A stretch of 64,000 nucleotides of DNA from Paracyclopina nana (taxonomy: Eukaryota > Arthropoda > Copepoda > Cyclopoida > Cyclopettidae): contig JAGUCH010000008.1 in the NCBI GenBank assembly GCA_019096065.1, forward strand, positions 1,183,001 through 1,247,000, written 5' to 3'. Of this stretch, positions 39,682 through 53,306 are shown piece by piece. Position 1 is the first letter of the stretch, and each line of letters starts with the position of its first letter. Both the position numbers and the translations under genes were made by a program. The notes below the pieces were generated by a model. That model had not been told where the DNA came from. It saw only the letters and a list, made by a program, of their open reading frames with translations, and ran no database searches.

Positions 39682-42600
39682 ATGTGTCTGTTCCAATCAG
39701 GCAAGGACATCCCACCTTTTGTCAGGCTGTCCTTGAGAACTTTACAGTACCTGGTAAGCTGTCAATCCTTCTAAATTGAAGCTATTGCAAATTATGTCTA
39801 TTGCGTATATTTTTCTGTGAAGCAGGTGATATTAGTTGAAAGAAAAGCTGTGCCAGTCACATTTGATTTCAATTGGTGGCAATCGGTTCTTTTACAAACT
39901 AGTTTCACAATTTGTCGAAAATATTAAAGTAATGCTCGTGTTTATTCAATGATTTTCTTAATACATTTTAAGTAAGCGATATTGTTTTTTTAATGCATCG
40001 GAATGTGACGTGTCTTGGTGTGAAGGTTGGTTCACTTGAAATGTAGCGCTTCTGTGGTGTTAGCTTGTTTTATCAGCCATTGCACAACTTGATTAATTCA
40101 CAATGTTCAGACATAATTAGACTCAAGAGGAATAACTGCTGCGATGTAGTAAAGTGTTGCTGGCAGGTGTGCCACATTAAATGTAGAAAGAGCTCTCCAT
40201 AACAGGCACTTTACACAAATCTAGAGCCAAGGACACAATGAAGTAGTACTACACATGCACCAGGTATCAATGGATTATTGCATCAAATCCCTTATTACAA
40301 TGGTTTGAGCAGTTTTTGTTCTCACGCACTAATTAGTCTGCAAGTTGTGAATTTGCCAAGTTGAGCAACAGCTGAGAAAGCAAGAGTTGCTCACAGAAGC
40401 TCATCATCGCAAGTGAGCTCTTCACCGCTAAACTTAAAAGGAAAACAGCAAATTGCGATGCTTTTAACCAAATTGAATTTTATGCGCATGGAATGCATCA
40501 TTACGTAAGGAGCACTTGCAATTGGCAATAAGACGATATGAACTAATGAAATAACTAGTTTTGAAACTGACCGATTGTTTACAATTTAAATCAAGCGTTT
40601 TGCCCTCTCATTAATACACTTACTAATTCACTGTCGATGCAAACTAATTCATACCTTGGACATCTTTTGTGCTTGCAGGTGATCCCTTTATTGTCTTTGG
40701 CCATTGTGATAGTGGGTGGTTTGCACCTTGGAGATTGCCATGTCCAGCCCCTTTTGCCAGTTTGGCACATTGTGGCAGGCTCTTCAGGCCTTTGCACTCC
40801 ATTTTTCTACCTCCTCTTCGATGAAGTCAACCCTTGGCTCAGTAGGAAATATCCTGGTGTGTCAGAGTGGTTGGACAACCTTGTGGTCTGCCTTCTGCCA
40901 GTCTATGTGGTTTTTGAGGTGGCCTGGTTAATCACTGGCACCTTTTGGGTGGTTGGCACTCCCGGAGTGGAAGATCCCTCATTATGCAACCACACAGTGT
41001 ACATCTTTTCCTACGTGGTAGTGGTCAACTTCTGGTAAGAGCTTTTCCTCACGGAGCGGAGCGGAGCCATGTTATGGAGCGCAAGTGGCTTTTTTACTAC
41101 TTTTTGAGGTGTATTGAGTTAATTATGGAAATTGTGCTCTGAAAAGTGAAAAAAATCCATTTTGTGCATCTGATTGCAAAAGCAAAACCAGGGCTCGGAT
41201 GATCTAAGGCGAAATCTTGCCCAACCAAGCCTTGGACATCTATTTAGAAATCTATTTTTGTGCTCATTCAGTATAGAGCTGTGGTAGCAAAGATTAGCCT
41301 CACTCAATAAGGAAAAAAGGAGGTGATTAAGGGAGCTCTTGCGCAATTGCAAGACTTTGCTGAAGAAAAGCTTTTAAAGGGCCTTTTTTCAGGATTCACA
41401 TTTTAACGCCACTGGTCTTCATGTTTGGCCTTTGTTACACTCGATTGTGTCCGTACTGCGGCTACTGCGCCTATTGGAACTTTTTGAAAAAGGCCATGGA
41501 CAACTGGACGCGTAGGACTCGAATGGTCATTTGCTCCACTGTGGCCTTGCCCTTGGCCATCTCCATGATCACAGTGGGTGGAATTTCCTTAGAAAGGTGC
41601 TCGGAAAGCCTGAAAAACGATTCCCTGGAGGCGGCCTTCAATGTCACACAAATCAATAGCACAGACGTGGCCGTATCAGGTATTAACTGCTTTTTACCCC
41701 ATAAAAAAATCGCACGCGCATCAGCTGACATTTAAAAAAATAGGCATAGCTTTTGAACGAAAAATTAAGAAAAGTGCACGCGCAACAGCTGATAGGATTT
41801 GTTCTTGCGCGCATGCTTGAGCGCATGCTTACGCTTACTTCACAACACCCTTAAGCGTACTTGAGCGCACGCTTACGTTTACTTGAGCGCACGCTCAGTA
41901 GAGCGCACGCTTATGTTCACTTGAGCGCACACTCACTAGAGCGCACGTTTATGCTTACTTGGGCGCACGTTTATGCTTACTTGGCCGCACGCTTACATTT
42001 ACTTGACCGCACGGTTACGCTTACTTGGGGCTTACTTCATAACACCCTTAAGCTTACTTGAGCGCACGCCTACTTGAGGCTTACGCTCACTAGAGCGCAC
42101 GCTTGCGTTTACTTAAGGCTTACGCTCAGTAGAGCGCACACTTATGCTTACTGGGCGCACGCTTGTGGTTACTTGAGGGCATTCTTATGCTTACTTGAGC
42201 GCACGCTTTCGCTTACTTGAGCGCATGCTTGAGCTTACTTGAGCGCATGCTTGAGCTTACTTGAGCGCATGCTTGCGTTTACTTGAGCGCACGCTTATGC
42301 TTATTGGAGCGCACGCTTGCGTTTACTTGAGCGCACGCTTTCGCTTACTTGAGCGCACGCTTTCGCTTACTTGAGCGCACGCTTTCGCTTACTTGAGCGC
42401 ATCCTTATGCTTACTTGAGCGCACGCTTTCGCTTACTTGAGCGCATGCTTGAGCTTACTTGAGCGCATGCTTGAGCTTACTTGAGCGCATGCTTGCGTTT
42501 ACTTGAGCGCACGCTTATGCTTATTGGAGCGCACGCTTGCGTTTACTTGAGCGCACGCTTTCGCTTACTTGAGCGCACGCTTTCGCTTACTTGAGCGCAT

Positions 42601-43490
42601 CCTTATGCTTACTTGAGCGCACGCTTTCGCTTACTTGAGCGCATGCTTGAGCTTACTTGAGCGCATGCTTGAGCTTACTTGATCGCACGCTTACGCATAC
42701 TTGAGCGCACGCTTACTTGAGCGCAAGCTTACGCATACCTGAGCGCACGCTTACTTGAGCTCACGCGGTTCTACCATAATTCCATGAAATTATTACTTTT
42801 GTTTAAAAATTCACATAAAAATGGCTTTTCAAGTGTGATGCGAGCTGCAATATGAGTGCACGCGCACTCTTTGCTGTTCAATTTTTGAAAATATCTTTGA
42901 AAGTATCAATTAGGTGGCAGCTGTTGCGCGTGCGCTCAAGGCAGCTGTTTATTTTTTGTTGGCTGTGACAGCTTACAATGAGAAAGCAATGGATGTCCGT
43001 ACTCTCAAAATGCATTCCTTTGATCCTATTACATCATTGAGTAGATCAGATTCCTTTGATTACCTAGCCCAAAATGGCATTAATCACGAAGCACGTCTCC
43101 TTTTACCACCATTTTCCAGATTCTCTATTTATGAGCCATTTGGAAAAAGTGCATATTCCAGTGTGGCTGCTGGCATCCGGATGCGCTGTGCTCTTCGTGC
43201 CCGGCATTTACTTCATTTATGACAAGTACTGCAAGGATGAGAGCGGAGGTCCACTCATCAAAAGTGCTGCCAACTGCCTGGTGATCTCATTTCTGCTCCT
43301 TGGCCTGGCTTGGTCCCTTGTGGGCTTCCTGTGGGTGTTTGGCGCCTATGAACACGTGACTTGTGGCGCTGACAGCGCCACCTACCGGTTCGCATTTGGC
43401 ACCCTCATCATATTGAATTTCATCATGGATGTCTGGATCTGCTTCAAGATTTGTGTCGTACTCTACTGGGCATTTCTCACCGAAGACTAG
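39682..43490 (+). CDS. Eight-helix membrane protein, two TMEM272-like units
   Basis: Four exons (39682-39753, 40679-41034, 41393-41679, 43120-43490) close to 361 residues. Each half has four hydrophobic segments in the same pattern: a first helix ending in a short Cys loop (LSLAIVIVGGLHLGDC; LAISMITVGGISLERC), a Pro-Val-Trp start to helix 2 (LPVWHIVAGSSG; IPVWLLASGCA), helix 3 ending Phe-Trp-Val-x-Gly (TGTFWVVG; VGFLWVFG), then a Cys and helix 4. This is the layout of TMEM272-like proteins, which normally have one unit, so this gene looks like a tandem fusion. Function is unknown. The ATG at 39682 is the first in frame before a helix that joins correctly; an upstream start exon cannot be excluded. 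A ~1-kb minisatellite fills intron 3. Confidence 0.65.
41810..42765 (+). repeat. ~20-bp GAGCGCACGCTTACTT minisatellite in intron 3
   Basis: More than 40 head-to-tail units around GAGCGCACGCTTNCGCTTACTT (18-22 bp). A higher-order block of about 174 bp repeats: two nearly identical series run about 42197-42370 and 42418-42575. The GCGC content is unusual for an intron in this AT-rich setting. Confidence 0.88.
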
Positions 43491-43543
43491 AGCACAAAAC
43501 AACTATATGAACGCTTATTGTAATATTATTATGACCGATATAT

Positions 43544-43819
43544 CCCAACCAGAAATTCTGTGCCCTTATTTGCTTAAATTAACCTCAGATAAACTTGTAT
43601 GCTTTATCGACGTAGAGTTTACGTCACTGAGTAACATTAACTGCCTTGCCACCAAAGTAAAATTGATAACACCGATGATCCAAGTCGCCTTTGATTTTTT
43701 TCACAAAGGTGGTAAGACAGTTAATGTTTCATAACGACATAAACTCAACATCGGTTGAACAAAGGAGCGCAAATACATTATAATAACTTTCAGAAAACTT
43801 GGGAAAATTTTTGGTTGGG
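43544..43819 (+). mobile_element. Foldback MITE, copy 1
   Basis: About 276 bp with ends CCCAACCAGAAATT and AATTTTTGGTTGGG, plus a strong internal inverted repeat (AACATTAACTGCCTTGCCACC against GGTGGTAAGACAGTTAATGTT). It lies just after the stop of the TMEM272-like gene, probably in its 3' UTR. A second copy in opposite orientation is at 44678-44951. No coding capacity. Confidence 0.8.
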
Positions 43820-44348
43820 ATTTGCCCTAAATGTTATGCTCGAAATGCCGTATTTAGCATTAATCCGGATTTGCTGAGCAAGTATTGGCTTGATGGCTCA
43901 GCGAGAATGAATCTCTCATGCTTTTTGGGCCTTTTCATTATTTCGACTTGTCGGTCATAATATCAAATTTCAACAAGACACCAATTGCCAACAGAATAGA
44001 CGGTATATTTTTGTAATGAAAATGAGCAGTTAAATGTATTTTGTTGTATTGTTTGTATTTCAATCATCTTCATTCGCACTAAGAACGGTTTCACTTCTGT
44101 AGCAGATTTCTGTTTTTTTTCTTCGAGTGTGTGTGTGTCATCATGAATTATGTGTTATTTATAAACTGTAGTAGTTGCTTTTTTGCTTTGCTCTTTTAGG
44201 GATTAATAACCATCAGTGATCATCCAGAGGAGTAGGAGGGAAAAGTTGGGGAAATTCACGCAACTACAAATACAGTAGTAGCACAATTGCTAATTTTCCG
44301 GGAAATAACAAGCGTTGAACAGAGTAGTACAAAAACTGTTGTTGCCAT
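43820..44348. other. 3' flanks of two convergent genes, no gene seen
   Basis: AT-rich sequence with a short GT run near 44130. No coding potential or repeat beyond that was found. Confidence 0.45.
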
Positions 44349-46638
<2,290 letters not shown>

Positions 46639-47087
46639 CTTGATAGTTGCTGCAAAGAATACGACAAATGTTCAAGCAAAACAATGACATTGGGAAAGCA
46701 ACATGATTTGCTCGAGTTGTCCAACCGAGCATTGTCAACGTAAAGAAATCCGGATTAATTTGGAATGACAAGCTCGTCAGCCAAATTGAACGCAATGCTC
46801 TAATAGTTGAAAACACGCTTGCTGATTTGGCAAATTAAATCAATGACTCAAGCCGGATCACGATATGCAAAAAAGCAGCAAGGCCAAGTTCGCACTTGCG
46901 AATTTGGGTAAACGTTTTCAGTCTTCAAGGCTGGAGAAATACATATTTCAGCTTTGCTTTGAGGCCTTGAAACCTTTTTGAATTTCGGGCGTAAATCACA
47001 GAGGCTACGAGGACAAGTGAGCCAGTGTGAGACACTGGCGAAAATGCGGCAAAAAGAGGGCGAAAACGAGAGGAAAATGGCGCTCAC

Positions 47088-47205
47088 CTCGACTAATGGT
47101 GACGTTGGTGGTTAGCAAATGCGGGGAAAATGTTGGATTTTGCTCTCCGACTTTGTTTTACCACGAAAATGTTGTTCAGCTTATCGTCCTCGCTTATTCG
47201 TTGGG
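47088..47205 (-). other. Probable 5' noncoding exon of CK2 alpha
   Basis: On the minus strand, TCGAG|GTGAGC at 47088/47087 is a strong donor. It would splice to the TTTGCAG acceptor at about 46656, 17 bases before the CK2 alpha ATG. The upstream boundary is a guess. Confidence 0.5.
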
Positions 47206-47800
47206 CTGTTTATAAACGAGAGTTTCGGCTCCTCTCCCTCAATTTGAGCAGATCGAAAACTACCCCCATCCATTAATTATACATCCGGAAATGGCCTAAA
47301 ATGAATTCTAAGTCGCTTTAATATGGGATGTAATATATTTATTATTTTTTCTCTTTCTGATAAGCGAATTTTGTAAAAAAGTTCCGCTGCATTAAGGCGA
47401 TTTCAAAGCTAAAAATATATGAATTTTTGCCTTAAAATTGATGGCCGTTTTTCCAAAGCTGCACTTTTCGGCTGAGTCGGCTGGTCTTTCGGTTTGAAGG
47501 CCAAAAGGTTGAGGAGTTGCGAAAAGGTGCGAAAGTGAGTGCATTTTTTCCATTAATCGCGGAATTTACCGCGCGTTTCGCTTTTGACCGCTCGGTTTGT
47601 TTACACTTTCGGTGACGCCCGGCCATTTCGCGACTTTTTCAATTAGGTCTCTATCTCGCAACAATAACACAGGTGAGTCACGCAACCTTTCTTTTGCTCA
47701 ATTTTATTCCTATTTTAATCAGCATTGGATGATGTGAATCAATGAATTGCTGGGGTGTGTATTTGTAAAAATGCAAAAACATGTGTAACTTTTTTTCAAA
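47206..47800. other. CK2 alpha promoter side, unresolved
   Basis: This includes a moderately GC-rich patch (47430-47670) with a plus-strand CACAG|GTGAGT donor at 47672 and a minus-strand 64-codon basic frame (47432-47626). Both look like fragments of a promoter-proximal exon, but I could not link either to a gene. Confidence 0.3.
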
Positions 47801-50800
47801 TCAAGCTGTGCACTTTTTCTGCTCAAAGTTGAGCGAAAATCCAATGATTCCTCCCGGAGCTCCAGCCTCTTCGGAGGATTTTTGCAGCGTGATTCCAGCC
47901 ATTGTCATCTCTACAGCATCAAACACAACGTGAACACGGAATGGTCGGCTCGAAGCTGTAAAAGAAATAATCATGAAGCGGGATTTATGAAAATCTTGCT
48001 TAAAGCAGTGCAATCATGTGAAGAGGAAAGTAGCGAAAAAACAAGCACGACAGGCTCCCTAGTTTTGCAGAATGTAGCGTAAAATGATGTGTGTAGCGTA
48101 AAAACTGAGTGACCTTAAAACACTTGAGTGTAGCCCACAACACTGAGAGTAGCGTACAACACTGAGTGTAGCATACACCACTGAGAGTAGCCACATTGAC
48201 TTGAAGGAGGTCCTAACCCAAACTCTTTACAACACCCAAAAAATATACATTTTCTGAAAGCTTATGTTCTCAGGGTTCATTTGGTAGTAATTTCAAAGTC
48301 CTGGCCTATGGCTTCCCATAACATAAAATTTTCAAAAACGTCTAGCACCTACAGTTTATTATTTTTTGAGATTACTTATAGCAATGACCCCCTCTGAAAA
48401 AAGAAGGTCTAACTTTTTTATTTCATAAGCAAGTCTGTAAAATGCACTCAAGTTGAGATATTTTCTTCCAAATTTATAATGCAAAATTAATCCAGTTGGC
48501 AGTTATCCACTTTTATTATAGCTATATCTCCGCTTCTGTTCATTTTAGCGATTTTACTTTGAACTAATTTTAGTTTTATTTTCGGATTTTAGTGGGGGTC
48601 ATTGAAGCTAATTATCCCAAAAAAATGAGCCGTTTTTGCGCTAAACGTTTTTTAAAATTTTATGTTACTGGAAGCGATAGGCCAGGATTTTTATTTTATC
48701 ACCCAATGAACCATTGGGACAAAAGCTTTCAGAAAATATATAATTCTTGGGTGTTGTATGTAGTTTGGGTTAGGTCCTTAGTCAAGTCAATGTGTAGCGT
48801 ACAACACTATGTATAGCGTACAGCACTGAGTTTAGTCTAACACAATGAGTGTAGCGTGCAACACTGAATGTAGCGTACAACTCTGAGTGTAGCATACAAC
48901 ACTGAGTGTAGCATACAGAGTAGAGTAGTGTACAACACTAAGTGTAGCGTACAACACTGAGAGTTGCGTACAACACTCAGTGTAGCGTAAAACACTGTGT
49001 GTAGCGTGCATCACTTAGTGTAACATTCAACTCTGAATGTAGCGTACAACACTGAGGTAGCGTACAACACTGAGTGTAGCGTACAACACTCAGTGTAGCG
49101 TAAAACACTGTGTGTAGCGTGCATCACTTAGTGTAGCGTTCAACTCTGAATGTAGCGTACAACACTGAGGTAGCGTACAACACTGAGTGTAGCGTACAAA
49201 ACTCAGTGTAGCGTAAAACACTGCGTGTAGCGTGCATCACTTAGTGTTGCGTACAACTCTGAATGTAGCGTACAACACTGAGGTAGCGTACAACTCTGAG
49301 TGTAGCGTACAACTCTGAATGTAGCGTACAACACTGAGGTAGCGTACAACTCTGAGTGTAGCGTACAACACTGAGTGTAACGCAAAAAAAGTGTGGCAAA
49401 AAAACACAGAGTGAAGCATAAAAAAACTGATTGAAGGATAAAAAACTGAGTAAAGTGGTAATAACTGAGTGTAGCGTACAACACCGAGTGTAGCGTACAA
49501 CATTAGAGTGTAGCATGAAATTGCGATCGCAATTGAGTTTGACCAGCTATAGCGCAAATTTTCGTTTCTCGAATAACTGCGGGCATTCGCGCGGATTTGG
49601 GCTCCTATTCACCGGAGGGACTTACTGCATACGGAAGGGTTGCCGGTGTAATCAACGACACCGTCAACAGCGGCCAAAATTCTGCCACAAGCTCTGGGGC
49701 CATCAGTTGCGGGGAATACATTTGAAGCGGTTGCACCGGGGATATCACTCGTTGCATACGGAATCTGAAATGAGCAATTAGGGCTGATCCAAAAAAAAGG
49801 GGAGAAGTCACTAAGGCCTAAAATAGGGGTAGGTTTTAGGATCTAAAATCATGGTAGGTTTTAAAGCCTACACTTTTTTTGCTCTGGTTATTAAGATCTA
49901 AAGGTTAGGATGTTAAAGCCTAAAAGTTGGATGTTAAGATCTAACCATATGGGTTTTAAGATCTACATTGAAAAACATCCCCTCTTTATACATAGTTTTT
50001 GAAATCTAGTCGACTGTTTTTCAAGATCTTTAAGCTCTGAAAAGTTAGTGTCAAAATGAAAAGTGACTTACAAAAGAAAACTCGTAGGAACCTCATATTT
50101 TAACTTTCTTTTTTAATATATATATTTATTTTCTTCAAAATGTGTAGTGCCATTTAACCAGTAGTTTTGAAAACTAATGATACGTGCAATTCCTTGTAGC
50201 TTTCTATTTTTGTGGCTGTTAGATCTTAAAACCCTTTTCTTTAGATCTTAAAACCCAGGTAAAACTCAAACCATTTTTTCAACTTAGATCTTAGTACCCA
50301 GATCCAGAAAAGTGTAGGCTTAAAAACCCACTTTGCTAGATCTTAAAATCCACCAATATTTTAGATCCTAAAACCCACCTCATTTTAGGCCTTAGTGACG
50401 GCACCCAAAAAAAGTTCCATTTTTTATGGAGAACTCTGAGTTAACTCCTGTTGTGACGTGTGCGAAAAAAAAAATCTTACGATTATGTAGTCAGCGTTGC
50501 AAGAGCCAAAATTTATGGATTTCCCTACAGCATCATCATTACTTATGCCCAAGCCGTAGCTGGATTGAATCGCAGCATTCCCTGGAGCCGCCACAATTGT
50601 GGGGAAAAAGCAAATGGCACAGTAGCCAGATGCCCTTCTGAAGCAAGCAGTGTACCGTTGATTGGCCAAATGAGTCACTAAGAATGTGGAAAAATTATAT
50701 GCGGTACATTTTTTCGAAAAATTAAAGAAAAAGTCTAATTTTTTAAAATAAGTCCAATTTTTTAAAATAGAAAGGCAAATCATAACAATACAACGCCTAC

Positions 50801-53127
50801 TTGCGATCAAATGCGGGAAACATTTACTGGTAAACGGAAGCTGACCACCAATTTGTTTTAAAATCGTTTTACTTAATTTGAGGCAAAAAAAAACTTATGA
50901 GCATCATGTATGAGCTAACTGAGTAAAAGAATGCCAAAGTTTCTACATATCTCATCTTGAAAATAATTTAAATAATCATTATTGTTTCAATACAAGAATT
51001 GCCATCATATAAAAATCAATACACTTTGCTAAAAAGTGTAAGGCGGGGGTTGTTTCGTTCTATGCCTTATAGGCTGACTCAAATACAAAAAAAAAAAAAA
51101 ACAAGCAAGCGTCAAACCAATGTGCCCTGAGCAACGTAACTTGCAATTCGCCAGAAATTAGTAAAAGCAGCCTTTTTTAGATGTACGATTAAGAAACTAT
51201 CTTTATCTGGTAGCGATGTCACAATGTCCGTTTCATTGTAAGTTTTGCCCGTGACGGCCGAAAGGAAGCTGCGTAGCAAATGTTATTGTTATGATTTGCA
51301 TTTCTATAAGTCCATTATTTAAAAATAGTCCATTATTTAAAAATAGTCCATTTTTTGAAAATCAGTCCGATTTATTGAAAATCAGTCCATTTTTTGAAAA
51401 TCAGTCCATTTTTTGAAAATCAGTCCAATTTATTGAAAATCAGCCAATTTATTGAAAATCAGTCCAATTTTTTGAAAATCAGTCCAATTTTTTGAAAATC
51501 AGTCCAATTTTTTGAAAATCTGTCCAATTTTTGAAAACCAGTCCAATTTTTTGAAAATCTGTCCAATTTTTGAAAACCTGTCCAATTTTTTGAAGATCAG
51601 TCCAATTTTTGAAAATTAGTCGAAGTTTTGAAGATCAGTCCATTAAGTCATAAATGTTAGTACATTTTACATGAATTAGTCCACGTTCTGAAAAAATGGT
51701 CCAATTTTCGTAAAATAGTCCAAGTTTGGAAAAGATTTGCAAAGTTTTAGAGCCGGCTCAATATTGAGAAATTAGTATATAAATATTTTTAAAAGTTACT
51801 TCACCTGATGCGTCAATGACATTTTTGTTGGTGGGGAAATTGTAGGATGCAAATTTGCCACTTATGCCAGTATAATATTGGAGGCACTCCTGTGGTCCTC
51901 CTCTTTCTGAGCCACACTCATAGTGAGTGACCTAAATTAACAAGGTTTTGGCACAACCATTTTTGGGCCTATAATAAAAAGTTACCTTGATATCATATTT
52001 TCTGTCAAAGGTATCCCCACCAAATGAAAAAGTTGCTTGTGCACAATCATCAGTAGCATCAACAATCACTGAAAAAAAATGTATCTAGGTAATATTTCAT
52101 AAAAATGGAAAAACCAAAAAACAGTTGACCAAAGTCATTCTTTGGTGGAAAAAAGCTTTTTTACCAAAACAGTGCAGAAACTGCAACTTGAAACTTACTA
52201 TGTTGACCAGTGTTATAGCCACAAATTACGGGAGAGCCAACATTTCCAGAAGAAGACACGAAAAAAGTGTCTTGAACACAGTGGCCAATTGAGTTGGAGA
52301 AAACGTCAGTGTCAGTTGCAACTGTTTGTACAGTTCCAACCACTGGTCCAGCAATTTCAAAGGTCTGAAGGAGAAGAAAGAATAATCAATATGAAATATG
52401 ATTATAATGCAACAGGATTGAAACATGTTGCACCATCAAGCCATTCCCTGGGAGAAAATCATTGGCAATTTTGTAACAATATCAAATCAAGCGGACTTTA
52501 GCACACTATTTGAGGCATGACGTACCATGAAATCAAGCCTGATCCGGCAAACGCTCGGATCACTCTTACACAGGGAATACGTGCAAAATTTCTTTGTTGG
52601 TGACGTCGTGCTGGTTTGAGTCAGATACGTGCAGTTTTCAACACTTGTGCCTCCGCAATCCAAAGTGACTGAAAATAATTGGCGATAGGAAAAGTAGGCT
52701 TGAAATCAGATTGGGGCCACTTACTTATGCAGCAGACTCCATAGCCATCTGCACAAGATCCAGACGCGACTCCTTTTTTATTTGAGCACTCATCACTCGT
52801 ATAACAGGTTCCATTTTTGCTGCCATCGCCTTTACATGCAGTATTCTTTACAAAAAGAAAATGTTATATATTATTTGAAATTAGTTTCACGATACTTACT
52901 GGAAATTTGACAATATTGAAGATCTTCAAGCCTACAATGGGAATTGGAAATGCTTTAAATTGCCACCAAATCAAATCTGAATTAAGTACCTCTTTTGGCA
53001 AAAGAGTTGTCAATTTCAAGAGTTACAACCACTATCAAGGCAAGGAGCAGGTGGAGAACTAGATTTCCTAAAAGGCCAAAATATTTTAAGAGTTTTAATA
53101 CTGCAATATGTTGCCCTCACCTCTCAT
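47801..53127 (-). CDS. Secreted cysteine-rich/CUB protein, paralog 1
   Basis: Eleven exons (53121-53127, 52990-53067, 52900-52931, 52725-52845, 52526-52668, 52199-52364, 51986-52068, 51805-51931, 50481-50677, 49626-49764, 47801-47955) close to 415 residues. The first coding exon is only 7 nt (ATGAGAG). Then come a signal peptide (LVLHLLLALIVVV), a short segment (KIFNIVKFP), a six-Cys clip-like motif (NGTCYTSDEC...GYGVCC), a CUB domain (DCGGTSVENCTYL...CRIRLDF...CGYNTGQH), a second CUB-like region (YDIKVTHYEC...ACFRRASGYCAIC) and a C-terminal block ending GGIIGFSLNF. This architecture is common in arthropod extracellular proteins; its biochemical role is not established. It is head-to-head with paralog 2, 179 bp apart, and three introns contain repeats or a foldback element. 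Confidence 0.85.
48075..49510 (+). repeat. ~19-bp TGTAGCGTACAACACTGAG minisatellite
   Basis: Two blocks (about 48075-48195 and 48785-49510) of head-to-tail units GAGTGTAGCGTACAACACT with many variants, separated by ~590 bp of non-repeated AT-rich sequence. There is a higher-order repeat of about 120 bp (49000-49250). It lies inside intron 10 of CUB paralog 1. Confidence 0.88.
49807..50399 (+). mobile_element. Foldback element with long inverted ends, 593 bp
   Basis: The left end GTCACTAAGGCCTAAAAT is the exact reverse complement of the right end, ATTTTAGGCCTTAGTGAC, and similarity continues inward for about 70 bp (GTTTTAGGATCTAAAAT on both arms). The interior is made of degenerate TTTTAAGATCTAAA words. 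No transposase frame and no clear target-site duplication were seen. It sits in intron 9 of CUB paralog 1. Confidence 0.8.
51305..51720 (+). repeat. ~20-bp AGTCCAATTTTTTGAAAATC minisatellite
   Basis: About 18 head-to-tail units with consensus AGTCCAATTTTTTGAAAATC and one- to three-base variants, in intron 8 of CUB paralog 1. Confidence 0.88.
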
Positions 53128-53306
53128 GATGAAGGAATGCCTAACTCTTTTCACCAGGCTGGTTTGAATTTGGCTCTGCTAAAAGTGCAAAAAAACTTGA
53201 AATTCTGCCTAGACACAACTTGGCCACTTTTGGCTCGTTCAAAAACCTAACTTAACTCTCTCAGTTGAGCAGCTAAGCTTGCTGCCATAGTTTAATATTC
53301 ATCAGC
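53128..53306. promoter_or_regulatory. Bidirectional promoter region of CUB paralogs 1 and 2
   Basis: 179 bp between two divergent start codons. Each start codon is followed after four bases by a splice donor, so the 5' UTRs and any core elements must lie within this short stretch. Confidence 0.5.

Noticed and set aside
42914-43222. 102-codon frame before the last TMEM272-like exon
   Set aside because: It crosses the intron-exon boundary out of frame with the membrane segments; the phase-correct exon starts at 43120.
47432-47626. 64-codon basic frame starting MAGRHRKC as a coding exon
   Set aside because: No matching downstream exon or family. It lies in a GC-rich promoter-side patch where such frames occur by chance.
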